64,000 nt of DNA from assembly GCF_032341995.1 (NCBI RefSeq), contig NZ_CP135439.1, positions 930,001-994,000 on the forward strand. Direction: 5' to 3'. The notes beneath the pieces were generated by a model. It was not told the origin of the DNA. It made no database searches and worked only from the letters and a program-made list of their open reading frames with translations. Below are positions 52,238 to 59,747 of this stretch, one piece after another (positions within the stretch are counted from its first letter, which is position 1; each line of letters begins with the position of its first letter). The stretch comes from Domibacillus sp. DTU_2020_1001157_1_SI_ALB_TIR_016 (GTDB taxonomy: Bacteria > Bacillota > Bacilli > Bacillales > Domibacillaceae). The translations under genes were made by a program, and so were the position numbers.

Positions 52238-53482
52238 ATGGCTGAGAACTTAAACTTATTCACATCAACCCAGAATGTCATTAAAGAAGCGCTGACAAAA
52301 CTCGGTTACACAGAAGAAATGTACGAGCTGTTGAAAGAGCCGCTCCGGATGATGACGGTGCGCATTCCGGTGAAAATGGATGATGGATCGGTTAAAATTT
52401 TCACCGGCTACCGGGCGCAGCACAATGACGCACCTGGCCCGACAAAAGGCGGAGTTCGCTTTCACCCTGAAGTCAATGAAGAAGAAGTGAAAGCGCTGTC
52501 GATGTGGATGACGCTAAAAGCTGGCATTGTAGATCTTCCATATGGCGGCGGAAAAGGCGGCGTTGTATGTGATCCTCGTCAGCTGTCTATGCGTGAAATT
52601 GAGAATATCAGCCGTGGCTATGTTCGGGCGATCAGCCAGATTGTCGGCCCGACAAAAGATATTCCAGCTCCGGATGTGTATACAAACTCCCAGATTATGG
52701 CCTGGATGATGGATGAATACAGCCGGATTCGTGAATTTGATTCACCTGGATTTATTACCGGAAAGCCGCTTGCACTTGGAGGATCACATGGCCGTGAAAA
52801 AGCGACTGCCCAAGGTGTAACCATTTGTATTCACGAAGCCGCTAAAAAGCGAAACATTGATATTAAAGGCGCTCGGGTGATCGTTCAGGGATTTGGAAAC
52901 GCCGGAAGCTTTTTATCGAAATTTATGCATGATGCCGGGGCGAAAGTCGTTGGTATTTCAGATGCGTATGGCGGACTTTATGATCCAAACGGTCTTGATA
53001 TTGATTACTTATTAGACCGCCGCGATAGTTTTGGGACGATTACGACACTGTTTGATAATACAATTACAAACCAGCAGCTTTTAGAGATGGATTGTGATAT
53101 TTTGGTGCCGGCGGCTATCTCAAATCAAATTACCGCTGACAATGCACATAATATTAAAGCATCCATTGTAGTAGAGGCGGCAAATGGACCAACAACGCTT
53201 GAAGCAACAAAGATTTTATCAGAACGCGATATTTTGCTTGTTCCAGATGTTCTGGCAAGCTCCGGTGGTGTAACGGTATCTTACTTTGAATGGGTGCAAA
53301 ACAACCAGGGCTACTATTGGACGGAAGAAGAAGTAAATAAAAAATTGCATGACAACTTAACAAAAGCATTTGATAATATTTATGAAGTTGCGCAAACACG
53401 CGGTGTCAATATGCGTCTTGCCGCCTACATGGTCGGCGTACGCCGCGCGGCAGAAGCTTCCAAGTTTAGAGGGTGGGTATAA
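52238..53482 (+). CDS. gudB: NAD-specific glutamate dehydrogenase (GudB/RocG type)
   Basis: A 414-residue glutamate dehydrogenase. The substrate lysines are in PGPTKGGVRF near residue 72 and KAGIVDLPYGGGKGG near 90; the catalytic PAPDVYT is near 146 and the NAD-binding VIVQGFGNAGSF near residue 210. It interconverts glutamate and 2-oxoglutarate plus ammonium. The NEEEVKALSMWM segment is single copy, so it lacks the 9-base repeat that inactivates gudB in laboratory B. subtilis. No other nitrogen gene is adjacent. The name gudB versus rocG cannot be settled from the sequence. A terminator follows. Confidence 0.87.
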   Translation: MAENLNLFTSTQNVIKEALTKLGYTEEMYELLKEPLRMMTVRIPVKMDDGSVKIFTGYRAQHNDAPGPTKGGVRFHPEVNEEEVKALSMWMTLKAGIVDLPYGGGKGGVVCDPRQLSMREIENISRGYVRAISQIVGPTKDIPAPDVYTNSQIMAWMMDEYSRIREFDSPGFITGKPLALGGSHGREKATAQGVTICIHEAAKKRNIDIKGARVIVQGFGNAGSFLSKFMHDAGAKVVGISDAYGGLYDPNGLDIDYLLDRRDSFGTITTLFDNTITNQQLLEMDCDILVPAAISNQITADNAHNIKASIVVEAANGPTTLEATKILSERDILLVPDVLASSGGVTVSYFEWVQNNQGYYWTEEEVNKKLHDNLTKAFDNIYEVAQTRGVNMRLAAYMVGVRRAAEASKFRGWV

Positions 53483-53509
53483 ACCGGCTGATGATCAGCC
53501 GGTTTTTTT
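53481..53509 (+). terminator. Terminator after glutamate dehydrogenase
   Basis: AAACCGGCTGAT pairs with ATCAGCCGGTTT, followed by a T tract; it begins within the stop codon. Confidence 0.92.
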
Positions 53510-53582
53510 ATGCCTCAAGGTCAATCAGTTGAAAAACAAACAGCTTCTTTCGCATAATGAAAAAGAAAAGGAGCTGAAATAA

Positions 53583-54740
53583 ATGAATCAATTTATGTAT
53601 TGGAACCCGGTAAAGTGGATTTTTGGTAAAGGTACAGCGATGCAATTACGGGATAATGTTGCTCCGTTTGGTGAAAACATCCTTCTCGTTTATGGAGGCG
53701 GCAGCATAAAAAAAAGCGGTCTTTATGATGAAGTCATTGATCAGCTTGACGGCTTTAATATTACGGAGCTTTCCGGCGTAGAACCGAATCCTCGCCTTTC
53801 AACGGTCAAGCGCGGTGCAGAACTGTGCCGGGCAAATGACGTTTCTTTTATTCTGGCGGTTGGAGGCGGCAGTGTGATTGACTGTACCAAAGCAATTGCA
53901 GCAGCCGCAAAATTTGAAGGAGATCCATGGGACTTTATTACACGAAAAGCCACTGTGGAAGAAGCGCTTCCATTTGGAACGATTTTAACCCACGCAGCGA
54001 CTGCTTCTGAAATGAATTCAGGATCCGTTATTACAAATTGGGATACAAATGAAAAACTTGGGTGGGGAAGCCCACACACCTTCCCGAAATTTTCTATTTG
54101 TGATCCGAAATGGACATTAACGGTGCCGCGTGATCAAACCGTCTATGGGGTCGTAGATATGATGTCACATATGTTGGAACAATACTTCCACAATGCAGAG
54201 GAAACCGATGTGCAGGATCGTTTAATTGAAGGGACAATGAAAACACTGATAGAAAAAGCACCCGCGCTTATGAATAACCTTCAGGATGAAAAGCTGCGTG
54301 AAACAGTAATGTTTGCCGGTACGCTTGGATTAAACGGTATGCTGCAAATGGGGTACCGCGGCGACTGGGCAACCCATAACATTGAGCATGCAGTATCAGC
54401 TGTGTACGACATACCGCATGGCGGCGGCCTGGCGATTATTTTTCCAAATTGGATGAACCACAATATCGATGTGAAACCGGAACGCTTTAAGCAGCTCGCC
54501 GTACGTGTTTTTGATGTGGACCCAGAAGGGAAATCAGATCGCGAAGCAGGCTTGGAAGGGATTGAGGCACTTCGTGCATTCTGGACATCGATCGGAGCTC
54601 CGTCACGCCTTGCTGACTACGATATTGATGACAGCCGTCTTGAGGAAATGGCGGAAAAAACGTTATTTAATGGACCATTTGGGAATTTTACTAAATTGGA
54701 CCGGGAAGACGTGGTCGCGATCTTACGTGCATCACTTTAA
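53583..54740 (+). CDS. yugJ: Iron-containing alcohol dehydrogenase, YugJ/YugK type
   Basis: A 385-residue group III alcohol dehydrogenase. The NAD(P)-binding GGGSIKKSG is near residue 39 and [13 protein letters not shown] near 95. The metal ligands are in [12 protein letters not shown] near residue 190-200, and [26 protein letters not shown] near residue 260 has the remaining histidines. It reduces aldehydes such as butyraldehyde with NAD(P)H. The gene precedes pgi, as the yugJ-yugK pair does in B. subtilis; only one copy is present here, so the specific name is tentative. GGAGCTG precedes the ATG. Confidence 0.83.
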   Translation: MNQFMYWNPVKWIFGKGTAMQLRDNVAPFGENILLVYGGGSIKKSGLYDEVIDQLDGFNITELSGVEPNPRLSTVKRGAELCRANDVSFILAVGGGSVIDCTKAIAAAAKFEGDPWDFITRKATVEEALPFGTILTHAATASEMNSGSVITNWDTNEKLGWGSPHTFPKFSICDPKWTLTVPRDQTVYGVVDMMSHMLEQYFHNAEETDVQDRLIEGTMKTLIEKAPALMNNLQDEKLRETVMFAGTLGLNGMLQMGYRGDWATHNIEHAVSAVYDIPHGGGLAIIFPNWMNHNIDVKPERFKQLAVRVFDVDPEGKSDREAGLEGIEALRAFWTSIGAPSRLADYDIDDSRLEEMAEKTLFNGPFGNFTKLDREDVVAILRASL

Positions 54741-54766
54741 CCGGGCAGAATTAAGCCCGGTTTTTC
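54739..54766 (+). terminator. Terminator after yugJ
   Basis: AACCGGGC pairs with GCCCGGTT, followed by a T tract, overlapping the stop codon. Confidence 0.9.
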
Positions 54767-54779
54767 CTTGTTTTTTTCC

Positions 54780-54808
54780 TTGCGAAACCGCGTACAGTCG
54801 TATACAGT
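54780..54808 (+). promoter_or_regulatory. Possible sigma-A promoter of pgi
   Basis: TTGCGA at 54780-54785 and TACAGT at 54803-54808 are spaced by 17 bases. Confidence 0.5.
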
Positions 54809-54847
54809 TAAGTGGAAAAATACCGTTTAGATGGAGGGTAATGAAGA

Positions 54848-56203
54848 ATGACGCATATTAAGTTTGATTACTCAAATGCACTGCCTTTTTTCGGAGAACA
54901 TGAAATCGATTATTTAAAAGATGCTGTAAAAGTAGCTCACCATTCTTTGCATGAAAAAACAGGCCAAGGAAGCGACTACCTTGGGTGGATCGACCTTCCG
55001 GTTGATTATGATAAAGAAGAATTCGCCCGTATTCAAAAAGCGGCCGAAAAAATCCGCCAGGACTCTGATGTTTTAGTAGTAATCGGTATTGGCGGCTCTT
55101 ACCTTGGCGCCCGTGCAGCAATTGATATGCTGAACCACAGCTTCTATAACGTGCTTTCATCTGAAAAGCGCAACGGCCCTCAAGTATTCTTTGCCGGAAA
55201 TAACATTAGTTCTACATACATGAGTGACCTTATCGAAGTGCTGGAAGGAAAAAACTGGTCAATTAACGTTATTTCTAAATCCGGTACTACAACAGAGCCG
55301 GCACTTGCATTCCGCTTGTTCCGTGACCTGCTTGAAAAACAATACGGAAAAGAAGAAGCGAAGAGCCGTATTTACGCAACGACGGACAAAGCACGCGGCG
55401 CTTTAAAAACCGTTGCGGATGAAGAAGGATACGAAACATTCGTTATTCCTGATGATGTCGGCGGCCGTTATTCTGTTTTGACAGCCGTAGGCCTTCTGCC
55501 AATTGCAGCAGCAGGGGCGGATATTGAAGCCATGATGCAGGGAGCTCGCGATGCTCGTGAAGCGTACAGCTCGTCTGAACTTCATGAAAATGAAGCGTAC
55601 CAGTACGCAGCAGTTCGTAATATTTTGTACAACAAAGGCAAAACAATTGAAATGTTGATTAACTATGAGCCAGGGCTTCAATACTTCTCTGAGTGGTGGA
55701 AGCAGTTATTTGGTGAAAGTGAAGGAAAAGACTTTAAAGGTATTTATCCATCATCTGCCAATTTCTCAACAGATCTTCATTCATTGGGCCAATATGTGCA
55801 GGAAGGGCGCCGAGACTTGTTTGAAACCGTTATTCGTGTTGAAAACCCACGTAAGTCCTTAACGATTGAAAAAGCAGAAAATGATCTGGATGGGTTGAAT
55901 TACCTAGCAGGTGAAACAGTGGACTTCGTGAATAATAAAGCATTTGAAGGAACACTTCTTGCTCATACGGATGGCGGTGTACCGAACTTAACCGTTTCTA
56001 TTCCAGCTATGGATGCGTACACATTCGGCTACACAGCTTATTTCTTCGAAAAAGCATGCGCAATCAGTGGCTACCTTCTTGGTGTGAATCCGTTCGACCA
56101 GCCGGGCGTAGAAGCATATAAAGTGAATATGTTTGCGCTTCTTGGCAAACCAGGTTTTGAAGAAAAGAAAGCTGAGCTTGAAAAACGACTTCGCGGGGAA
56201 TAA
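54848..56203 (+). CDS. pgi: Glucose-6-phosphate isomerase
   Basis: A 451-residue phosphoglucose isomerase of the Gram-positive length. Motifs are [16 protein letters not shown] near residue 78, [16 protein letters not shown] near 138, [15 protein letters not shown] near residue 203 (PGI signature 1), and the C-terminal [12 protein letters not shown] (signature 2) near residue 416. It interconverts glucose 6-phosphate and fructose 6-phosphate and links glycolysis to the glycogen genes 3.5 kb downstream. GGAGGG lies 10 bases before the ATG. A hairpin with weak T tract overlaps the stop, and tRNA-Ala follows. Confidence 0.96.
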   Translation: MTHIKFDYSNALPFFGEHEIDYLKDAVKVAHHSLHEKTGQGSDYLGWIDLPVDYDKEEFARIQKAAEKIRQDSDVLVVIGIGGSYLGARAAIDMLNHSFYNVLSSEKRNGPQVFFAGNNISSTYMSDLIEVLEGKNWSINVISKSGTTTEPALAFRLFRDLLEKQYGKEEAKSRIYATTDKARGALKTVADEEGYETFVIPDDVGGRYSVLTAVGLLPIAAAGADIEAMMQGARDAREAYSSSELHENEAYQYAAVRNILYNKGKTIEMLINYEPGLQYFSEWWKQLFGESEGKDFKGIYPSSANFSTDLHSLGQYVQEGRRDLFETVIRVENPRKSLTIEKAENDLDGLNYLAGETVDFVNNKAFEGTLLAHTDGGVPNLTVSIPAMDAYTFGYTAYFFEKACAISGYLLGVNPFDQPGVEAYKVNMFALLGKPGFEEKKAELEKRLRGE

Positions 56204-56219
56204 TTCCCCCGAAGTTTTT
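56189..56219 (+). terminator. Terminator of pgi
   Basis: CTTCG-C-GGGGAA pairs with TTCCCC-CGAAG around TAA, followed by TTTTTA; it includes the stop codon. Confidence 0.75.
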
Positions 56220-56295
56220 AAAAAAAGACTTGCATTAACTGAAAAAATCTTTATAATTTAATCTAGACGCTAAGAAATACATATATCTTTAAAAC

Positions 56296-56368
<73 letters not shown>

Positions 56369-56382
56369 TACATTGATAAATG

Positions 56383-56413
56383 AAAAGCTGTTCCAATTGG
56401 AACAGCTTTTTTT
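56383..56413 (+). terminator. Terminator after tRNA-Ala(GGC)
   Basis: AAAAGCTGTTCC pairs with GGAACAGCTTTT around loop AATT, followed by T residues. Confidence 0.93.
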
Positions 56414-56440
56414 GCTATCTAAAAGAAGAAGGAAGTCTGC

Positions 56441-57139
56441 TTATGTGCTTTCAAGCTCAACAGATTGCACATGAGGAATTTCAGATAGGGTATAATAAAC
56501 TTCTGTAGTTCGTCTTTTAAAATGTACACCTGCGGTAAAAACCAGTAAATGAGTATGGCGTTTTTCATCATATAAAATACGAATTTCTTTAACGGTAATT
56601 TGGCCCTTTTCTACGTCTTTTAAAATTTCCTCAACATAATGATGCGAGGCAGTTCTTAATTTAATGTGCAGGTCTTTTTCCTGGAGGCGGCTTGGACCGG
56701 CAAACCGAAGAACGACAGGCAGCATTTCTACAGCCAGGATAATAAGGATTACACCTGCAAGCGCTGCCGCATAAAAACCAGCACCGACAATAATACCAAT
56801 ACCTGCTGCGCCCCAGATCATGGCCGCAGTCGTTAAGCCGGAAATGGTGTCATTTGCCCGGTGTAGGATTACACCTGCACCGAGAAAACCAATGCCGGAA
56901 ACAATTTGGGCGGCTAATCTCAAAGGATCCATAGTCACATTTACATCGGCATCTCCATGATAAAGATAAGCAGATTCCACTGAAACAGCGGTTAACAGGC
57001 AGCTGATAACGGAGATCACGATGCTTGTTTTTAAGCCGACCGGCTTGCTTTTTAATTCGCGTTCTAACCCTATAATGGCCCCGAGTCCGCCGGATAACCC
57101 AAGCTTAAGCAGTAATGAAGTATCAATCATCCATTCCAT
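56441..57139 (-). CDS. MgtC/SapB family membrane protein
   Basis: A 232-residue protein. The N-terminal 145 residues form the MgtC/SapB membrane domain with five segments and the conserved GLERELKSKPVGLKTS stretch at residues 23-38. QIVSGIGFLGAGVIL is near residue 78. The C-terminal 80 residues form a soluble ACT-like regulatory domain. Members influence Mg2+ homeostasis or ATP synthase; their exact activity is not agreed. A normal AAGGCGG site precedes the start at 57139. It is transcribed toward tRNA-Ala and ends 28 bases before that gene's terminator. Confidence 0.85.
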   Translation of the reverse strand: MEWMIDTSLLLKLGLSGGLGAIIGLERELKSKPVGLKTSIVISVISCLLTAVSVESAYLYHGDADVNVTMDPLRLAAQIVSGIGFLGAGVILHRANDTISGLTTAAMIWGAAGIGIIVGAGFYAAALAGVILIILAVEMLPVVLRFAGPSRLQEKDLHIKLRTASHHYVEEILKDVEKGQITVKEIRILYDEKRHTHLLVFTAGVHFKRRTTEVYYTLSEIPHVQSVELEST

Positions 57140-57262
57140 ACAATCTGCCGCCTTCCTATAAAGGAGAGTCTTTAGGTGTTTGTTTCGTATTATACAGGAT
57201 AGGTAATTAAACGTGAGTTTCTTTTCAGTTTGAAAAAGAAGAAAATATTCTTCTAAAAATAC

Positions 57263-57292
57263 TTGCGTAAAGATAAAAAGTTATGATATATT
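57263..57292 (+). promoter_or_regulatory. Candidate promoter P1 of the 5S-tRNA operon
   Basis: TTGCGT at 57263-57268 and TATATT at 57287-57292 are spaced by 18 bases, about 100 bases before the 5S gene. Confidence 0.6.
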
Positions 57293-57330
57293 ATTTTTTG
57301 TCGTTAGCAGTAAAAACAAATTACTTACAA

Positions 57331-57343
57331 GTTCCTTTGAAAA
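57331..57343 (+). promoter_or_regulatory. boxA-like antitermination element
   Basis: GTTCCTTTGAAAA resembles the Bacillus rrn leader boxA (TGTTCTTTGAAAA) as remembered. It lies between the two promoter candidates. Confidence 0.5.
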
Positions 57344-57348
57344 ATGGA

Positions 57349-57376
57349 TTGCTAAATTTGTTTAATATGTTATAAT
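57349..57376 (+). promoter_or_regulatory. Candidate promoter P2 of the 5S-tRNA operon
   Basis: TTGCTA at 57349-57354 and a perfect TATAAT at 57371-57376 are spaced by 16 bases, 19 bases before the 5S gene. Confidence 0.6.
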
Positions 57377-57394
57377 AATAAATGTCGTAAAAAA

Positions 57395-57511
57395 GTCAGG
57401 CGGCAATAGCGAAGAGGTCACACCCGTTCCCATCCCGAACACGGCCGTTAAGCTCTTCAGCGCCGATGGTAGTTGGGGGGTTCCCCCTGTGAGAGCAGGA
57501 CGCTGCCTGGC
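57395..57511 (+). rRNA. rrf: 5S ribosomal RNA, without adjacent 16S or 23S
   Basis: The 117-base sequence holds the conserved 5S core GAAGAGGTCACACCCGTTCC and GCGCCGATGGTAGTTGGGGG and closes with a 10-bp terminal stem between 57395-57404 and 57502-57511. Upstream is only a 255-base gap to mgtC; no 23S 3' end is present. It is the first gene of a 20-tRNA array. Confidence 0.95.
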
Positions 57512-57531
57512 GATTGACTTATTACATATGT

Positions 57532-57607
57532 GGAGGATTAGCTCAGCTGGGAGAGCATCTGCCTTACAAGCAGAGGGTCGGCGGTTCGATCCCGTCATCC
57601 TCCACCA
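57532..57607 (+). tRNA. tRNA-Val (TAC)
   Basis: A 76-base cloverleaf with anticodon loop CTTACAA. Acceptor GGAGGAT/ATCCTCC, discriminator A, CCA encoded. First tRNA after 5S. Confidence 0.97.
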
Positions 57608-57612
57608 TTTAT

Positions 57613-57688
<76 letters not shown>

Positions 57689-57694
57689 TTTACC

Positions 57695-57770
57695 GAGCCA
57701 TTAGCTCAGTCGGTAGAGCATCTGACTTTTAATCAGAGGGTCGAAGGTTCGAGTCCTTCATGGCTCACCA
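57695..57770 (+). tRNA. tRNA-Lys (TTT)
   Basis: A 76-base cloverleaf with anticodon loop CTTTTAA. Acceptor GAGCCAT/ATGGCTC, CCA encoded. Confidence 0.97.
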
Positions 57771-57777
57771 TGTATAT

Positions 57778-57859
57778 GCGGGTGTGGCGGAATTGGCAGA
57801 CGCACCAGACTTAGGATCTGGCGCCGCAAGGCGTGGGGGTTCAAGTCCCTTCACCCGCA
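57778..57859 (+). tRNA. tRNA-Leu (TAG)
   Basis: An 82-base type II tRNA with anticodon loop CTTAGGA and a long variable arm. Acceptor GCGGGTG/CACCCGC. CCA is not encoded; the next bases are CTA, right at the border of the long hairpin spacer. Confidence 0.96.
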
Positions 57860-57867
57860 CTAATGAA

Positions 57868-57977
57868 AAGCGTAAACGCTTGTTTAGAAACGGCAGACAT
57901 AAGATGAACCGGCGAAGCAGTGTTTTTCACTGTAAAGCCGGGGCAGCTTATGGCCGAGTTTCTAAGCGTTGCAGCTG
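57868..57977 (+). repeat. Long imperfect inverted repeat in the tRNA spacer
   Basis: Bases 57875-57922 pair with 57928-57970 in a nearly continuous stem: AACGCTT/AAGCGTT, AGAAAC/GTTTCT, GGC/GCC, CATAAG/CTTATG, CCGGC/GCCGG, and GCAGTG/CACTGT around a TTTTT loop. The 5' end can instead form AAGCG-TAAA-CGCTT at 57868-57881, so two folds compete. It is transcribed between tRNA-Leu and tRNA-Gly; no family is recognised. Confidence 0.75.
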
Positions 57978-57983
57978 GATCAT

Positions 57984-58058
57984 GCGGAAGTAGTTCAGTG
58001 GTAGAACATCACCTTGCCAAGGTGGGGGTCGCGGGTTCGAATCCCGTCTTCCGCTCCA
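57984..58058 (+). tRNA. tRNA-Gly (GCC)
   Basis: A 75-base cloverleaf with anticodon GCC. Acceptor GCGGAAG/CTTCCGC, discriminator T, CCA encoded. Confidence 0.97.
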
Positions 58059-58079
58059 TTATCAAGCTTATACACCCTT

Positions 58080-58168
58080 GCCGGGGTGGCGGAACTGGCA
58101 GACGCACAGGACTTAAAATCCTGCGGTAGGTGACTACCGTACCGGTTCGATTCCGGTCCTCGGCACCA
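58080..58168 (+). tRNA. tRNA-Leu (TAA)
   Basis: An 89-base type II tRNA with anticodon loop CTTAAAA and a long variable arm. Acceptor GCCGGGG/CCTCGGC, CCA encoded. Confidence 0.97.
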
Positions 58169-58185
58169 CTTTACAACAAAATAGT

Positions 58186-58262
58186 GCGCCCGTAGCTCAA
58201 TTGGATAGAGTACTTGACTACGAATCAAGCGGTTAGAGGTTCGAGTCCTCTCGGGCGCGCCA
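58186..58262 (+). tRNA. tRNA-Arg (ACG)
   Basis: A 77-base cloverleaf with anticodon loop CTACGAA. Acceptor GCGCCCG/CGGGCGC, discriminator G, CCA encoded. The A34 is presumably read as inosine. Confidence 0.97.
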
Positions 58263-58290
58263 TTTATACATAAACGATCTTTCGTTTTGA

Positions 58291-58364
58291 CGGGAAGTAG
58301 CTCAGCTTGGTAGAGCACTTGGTTTGGGACCAAGGGGTCGCAGGTTCGAATCCTGTCTTCCCGA
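58291..58364 (+). tRNA. tRNA-Pro (TGG)
   Basis: A 74-base cloverleaf with anticodon TGG. Acceptor CGGGAAG/CTTCCCG, discriminator A, CCA not encoded. Confidence 0.96.
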
Positions 58365-58377
58365 TCTGTTTAAATAT

Positions 58378-58453
58378 GGGGCCTTAGCTCAGCTGGGAGA
58401 GCGCCTGCTTTGCACGCAGGAGGTCAGCGGTTCGATCCCGCTAGGCTCCACCA
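58378..58453 (+). tRNA. tRNA-Ala (TGC)
   Basis: A 76-base cloverleaf with anticodon TGC. Acceptor GGGGCCT/AGGCTCC, CCA encoded. Confidence 0.97.
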
Positions 58454-58474
58454 ATATTTTTAATACTTTTTTAT

Positions 58475-58551
58475 GGCGGTGTAGCTCAGCTGGCTAGAGC
58501 GTACGGTTCATACCCGTGAGGTCGGGGGTTCGATCCCCTCCGCCGCTACCA
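58475..58551 (+). tRNA. tRNA-Met (CAT), elongator
   Basis: A 77-base cloverleaf with anticodon loop TTCATAC. It begins GGCGGTG, with a G-T pair at 1-72, and CCA is encoded. The sequence matches the Bacillus elongator Met type. Confidence 0.95.
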
Positions 58552-58616
58552 TATATTTAAATAATGAGAGTGCCTTTGTAAAAGATGCATTCTTGATTCA
58601 CACATGGTGAATAAGA

Positions 58617-58693
58617 GGACCTTTAGCTCAGTTGGTTAGAGCAGACGGCTCATAACCGTCCGGTCGCAGGTTCGAGTCCTGCAAGGTCCACCA
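58617..58693 (+). tRNA. tRNA-Ile2 (CAT, expected lysidine-modified)
   Basis: A 77-base cloverleaf with anticodon loop CTCATAA. Acceptor GGACCTT/AAGGTCC, CCA encoded. Its sequence and position correspond to the isoleucine AUA tRNA of Bacillus trnB rather than Met; this is inferred. Confidence 0.88.
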
Positions 58694-58713
58694 CTTGAAT
58701 TCTTATTTAATTC

Positions 58714-58806
58714 GGAGGAATACCCAAGTCCGGCTGAAGGGATCGGTCTTGAAAACCGACAGGCGGGTCAAACCGCGCAGGGGTTCGAATCCCCTTTCCT
58801 CCTCCA
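58714..58806 (+). tRNA. tRNA-Ser (TGA)
   Basis: A 93-base type II tRNA with anticodon TGA and a long variable arm. Acceptor GGAGGAA/TTCCTCC. The discriminator base is T instead of the usual G, then CCA. Confidence 0.95.
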
Positions 58807-58825
58807 TTATTCATTATTTTATCGT

Positions 58826-58899
<74 letters not shown>

Positions 58900-58905
58900 T
58901 CGTTT

Positions 58906-58982
58906 GGTCCGGTAGTTCAGTTGGTTAGAATGCCTGCCTGTCACGCAGGAGGTCGCGGGTTCGAGTCCCGTCCGGACCGCCA
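58906..58982 (+). tRNA. tRNA-Asp (GTC)
   Basis: A 77-base cloverleaf with anticodon loop CTGTCAC. Acceptor GGTCCGG/CCGGACC, discriminator G, CCA encoded. Confidence 0.97.
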
Positions 58983-58991
58983 TTTTTATAC

Positions 58992-59067
58992 GGCTCAGTA
59001 GCTCAGTTGGTAGAGCAAAGGACTGAAAATCCTTGTGTCGGCGGTTCGATTCCGTCCTGAGCCACCA
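58992..59067 (+). tRNA. tRNA-Phe (GAA)
   Basis: A 76-base cloverleaf with anticodon loop CTGAAAA. Acceptor GGCTCAG/CTGAGCC, CCA encoded. Only 12 bases separate it from tRNA-Gly; tRNA-His is expected here. Confidence 0.97.
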
Positions 59068-59079
59068 TTTTAACAATAT

Positions 59080-59153
59080 GCGGGTGTAGTTTAATGGTAA
59101 AACCTCAGCCTTCCAAGCTGATGTCGTGGGTTCGATTCCCATCACCCGCTCCA
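59080..59153 (+). tRNA. tRNA-Gly (TCC)
   Basis: A 74-base cloverleaf with anticodon loop CTTCCAA. Acceptor GCGGGTG/CACCCGC, discriminator T, CCA encoded. Confidence 0.97.
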
Positions 59154-59170
59154 TACATATTGTTCGCTTT

Positions 59171-59244
<74 letters not shown>

Positions 59245-59258
59245 TTTTTATTTATTAT

Positions 59259-59333
59259 TCCGCAGTAGCTCAGTGGTAGAGCAATCGGCTGTTAACCGAT
59301 CGGTCGCAAGTTCGAGTCTTGCCTGCGGAGCCA
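59259..59333 (+). tRNA. tRNA-Asn (GTT)
   Basis: A 75-base cloverleaf with anticodon loop CTGTTAA. Acceptor TCCGCAG/CTGCGGA, discriminator G, CCA encoded. Confidence 0.97.
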
Positions 59334-59336
59334 TAT

Positions 59337-59427
59337 GGGGAAGTACTCAAGAGGCTGAAGAGGCGCCCCTGCTAAGGGTGTAGGTCGGGTAACCGGCGCG
59401 AGGGTTCAAATCCCTCCTTCTCCGCCA
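59337..59427 (+). tRNA. tRNA-Ser (GCT)
   Basis: A 91-base type II tRNA with anticodon loop CTGCTAA. Acceptor GGGGAAG/CTTCTCC with one G-U, the usual discriminator G, CCA encoded. Confidence 0.97.
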
Positions 59428-59430
59428 TAT

Positions 59431-59502
59431 GGCCCCTTGGTCAAGCGGTTAAGACACCGCCCTTTCACGGCGGTAACACGGGTTCGAATCCCGTAGGGGT
59501 CA
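59431..59502 (+). tRNA. tRNA-Glu (TTC)
   Basis: A 72-base cloverleaf with anticodon loop CTTTCAC. Acceptor GGCCCCT/AGGGGTC, CCA not encoded. Last gene of the array. Confidence 0.97.
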
Positions 59503-59512
59503 TTCAAAAGCG

Positions 59513-59554
59513 AAAAGCACCCGGAAGTTAAAATAACTTCCGGGTGCTTTTTTA
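59513..59554 (+). terminator. Strong terminator of the 5S-tRNA operon
   Basis: A perfect 18-bp stem pairs 59513-59530 with 59534-59551 and is followed by a T tract. Confidence 0.95.
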
Positions 59555-59747
59555 TTTGCAAAATTTTAGCATGAGGATTCGTGTTATTTTTTAAAAAATA
59601 AGGGAAGATAATAAATAAATATGGAAATAAAGAAGGGAAATCTGATTTTTTAAAGAATATTAAACAATAATTCAATTATAAATACGGAGTCATCCGCATT
59701 TTCCTCTTTTCACTTCACCAAGAATACATAAATAAAGGGTGTGGACC

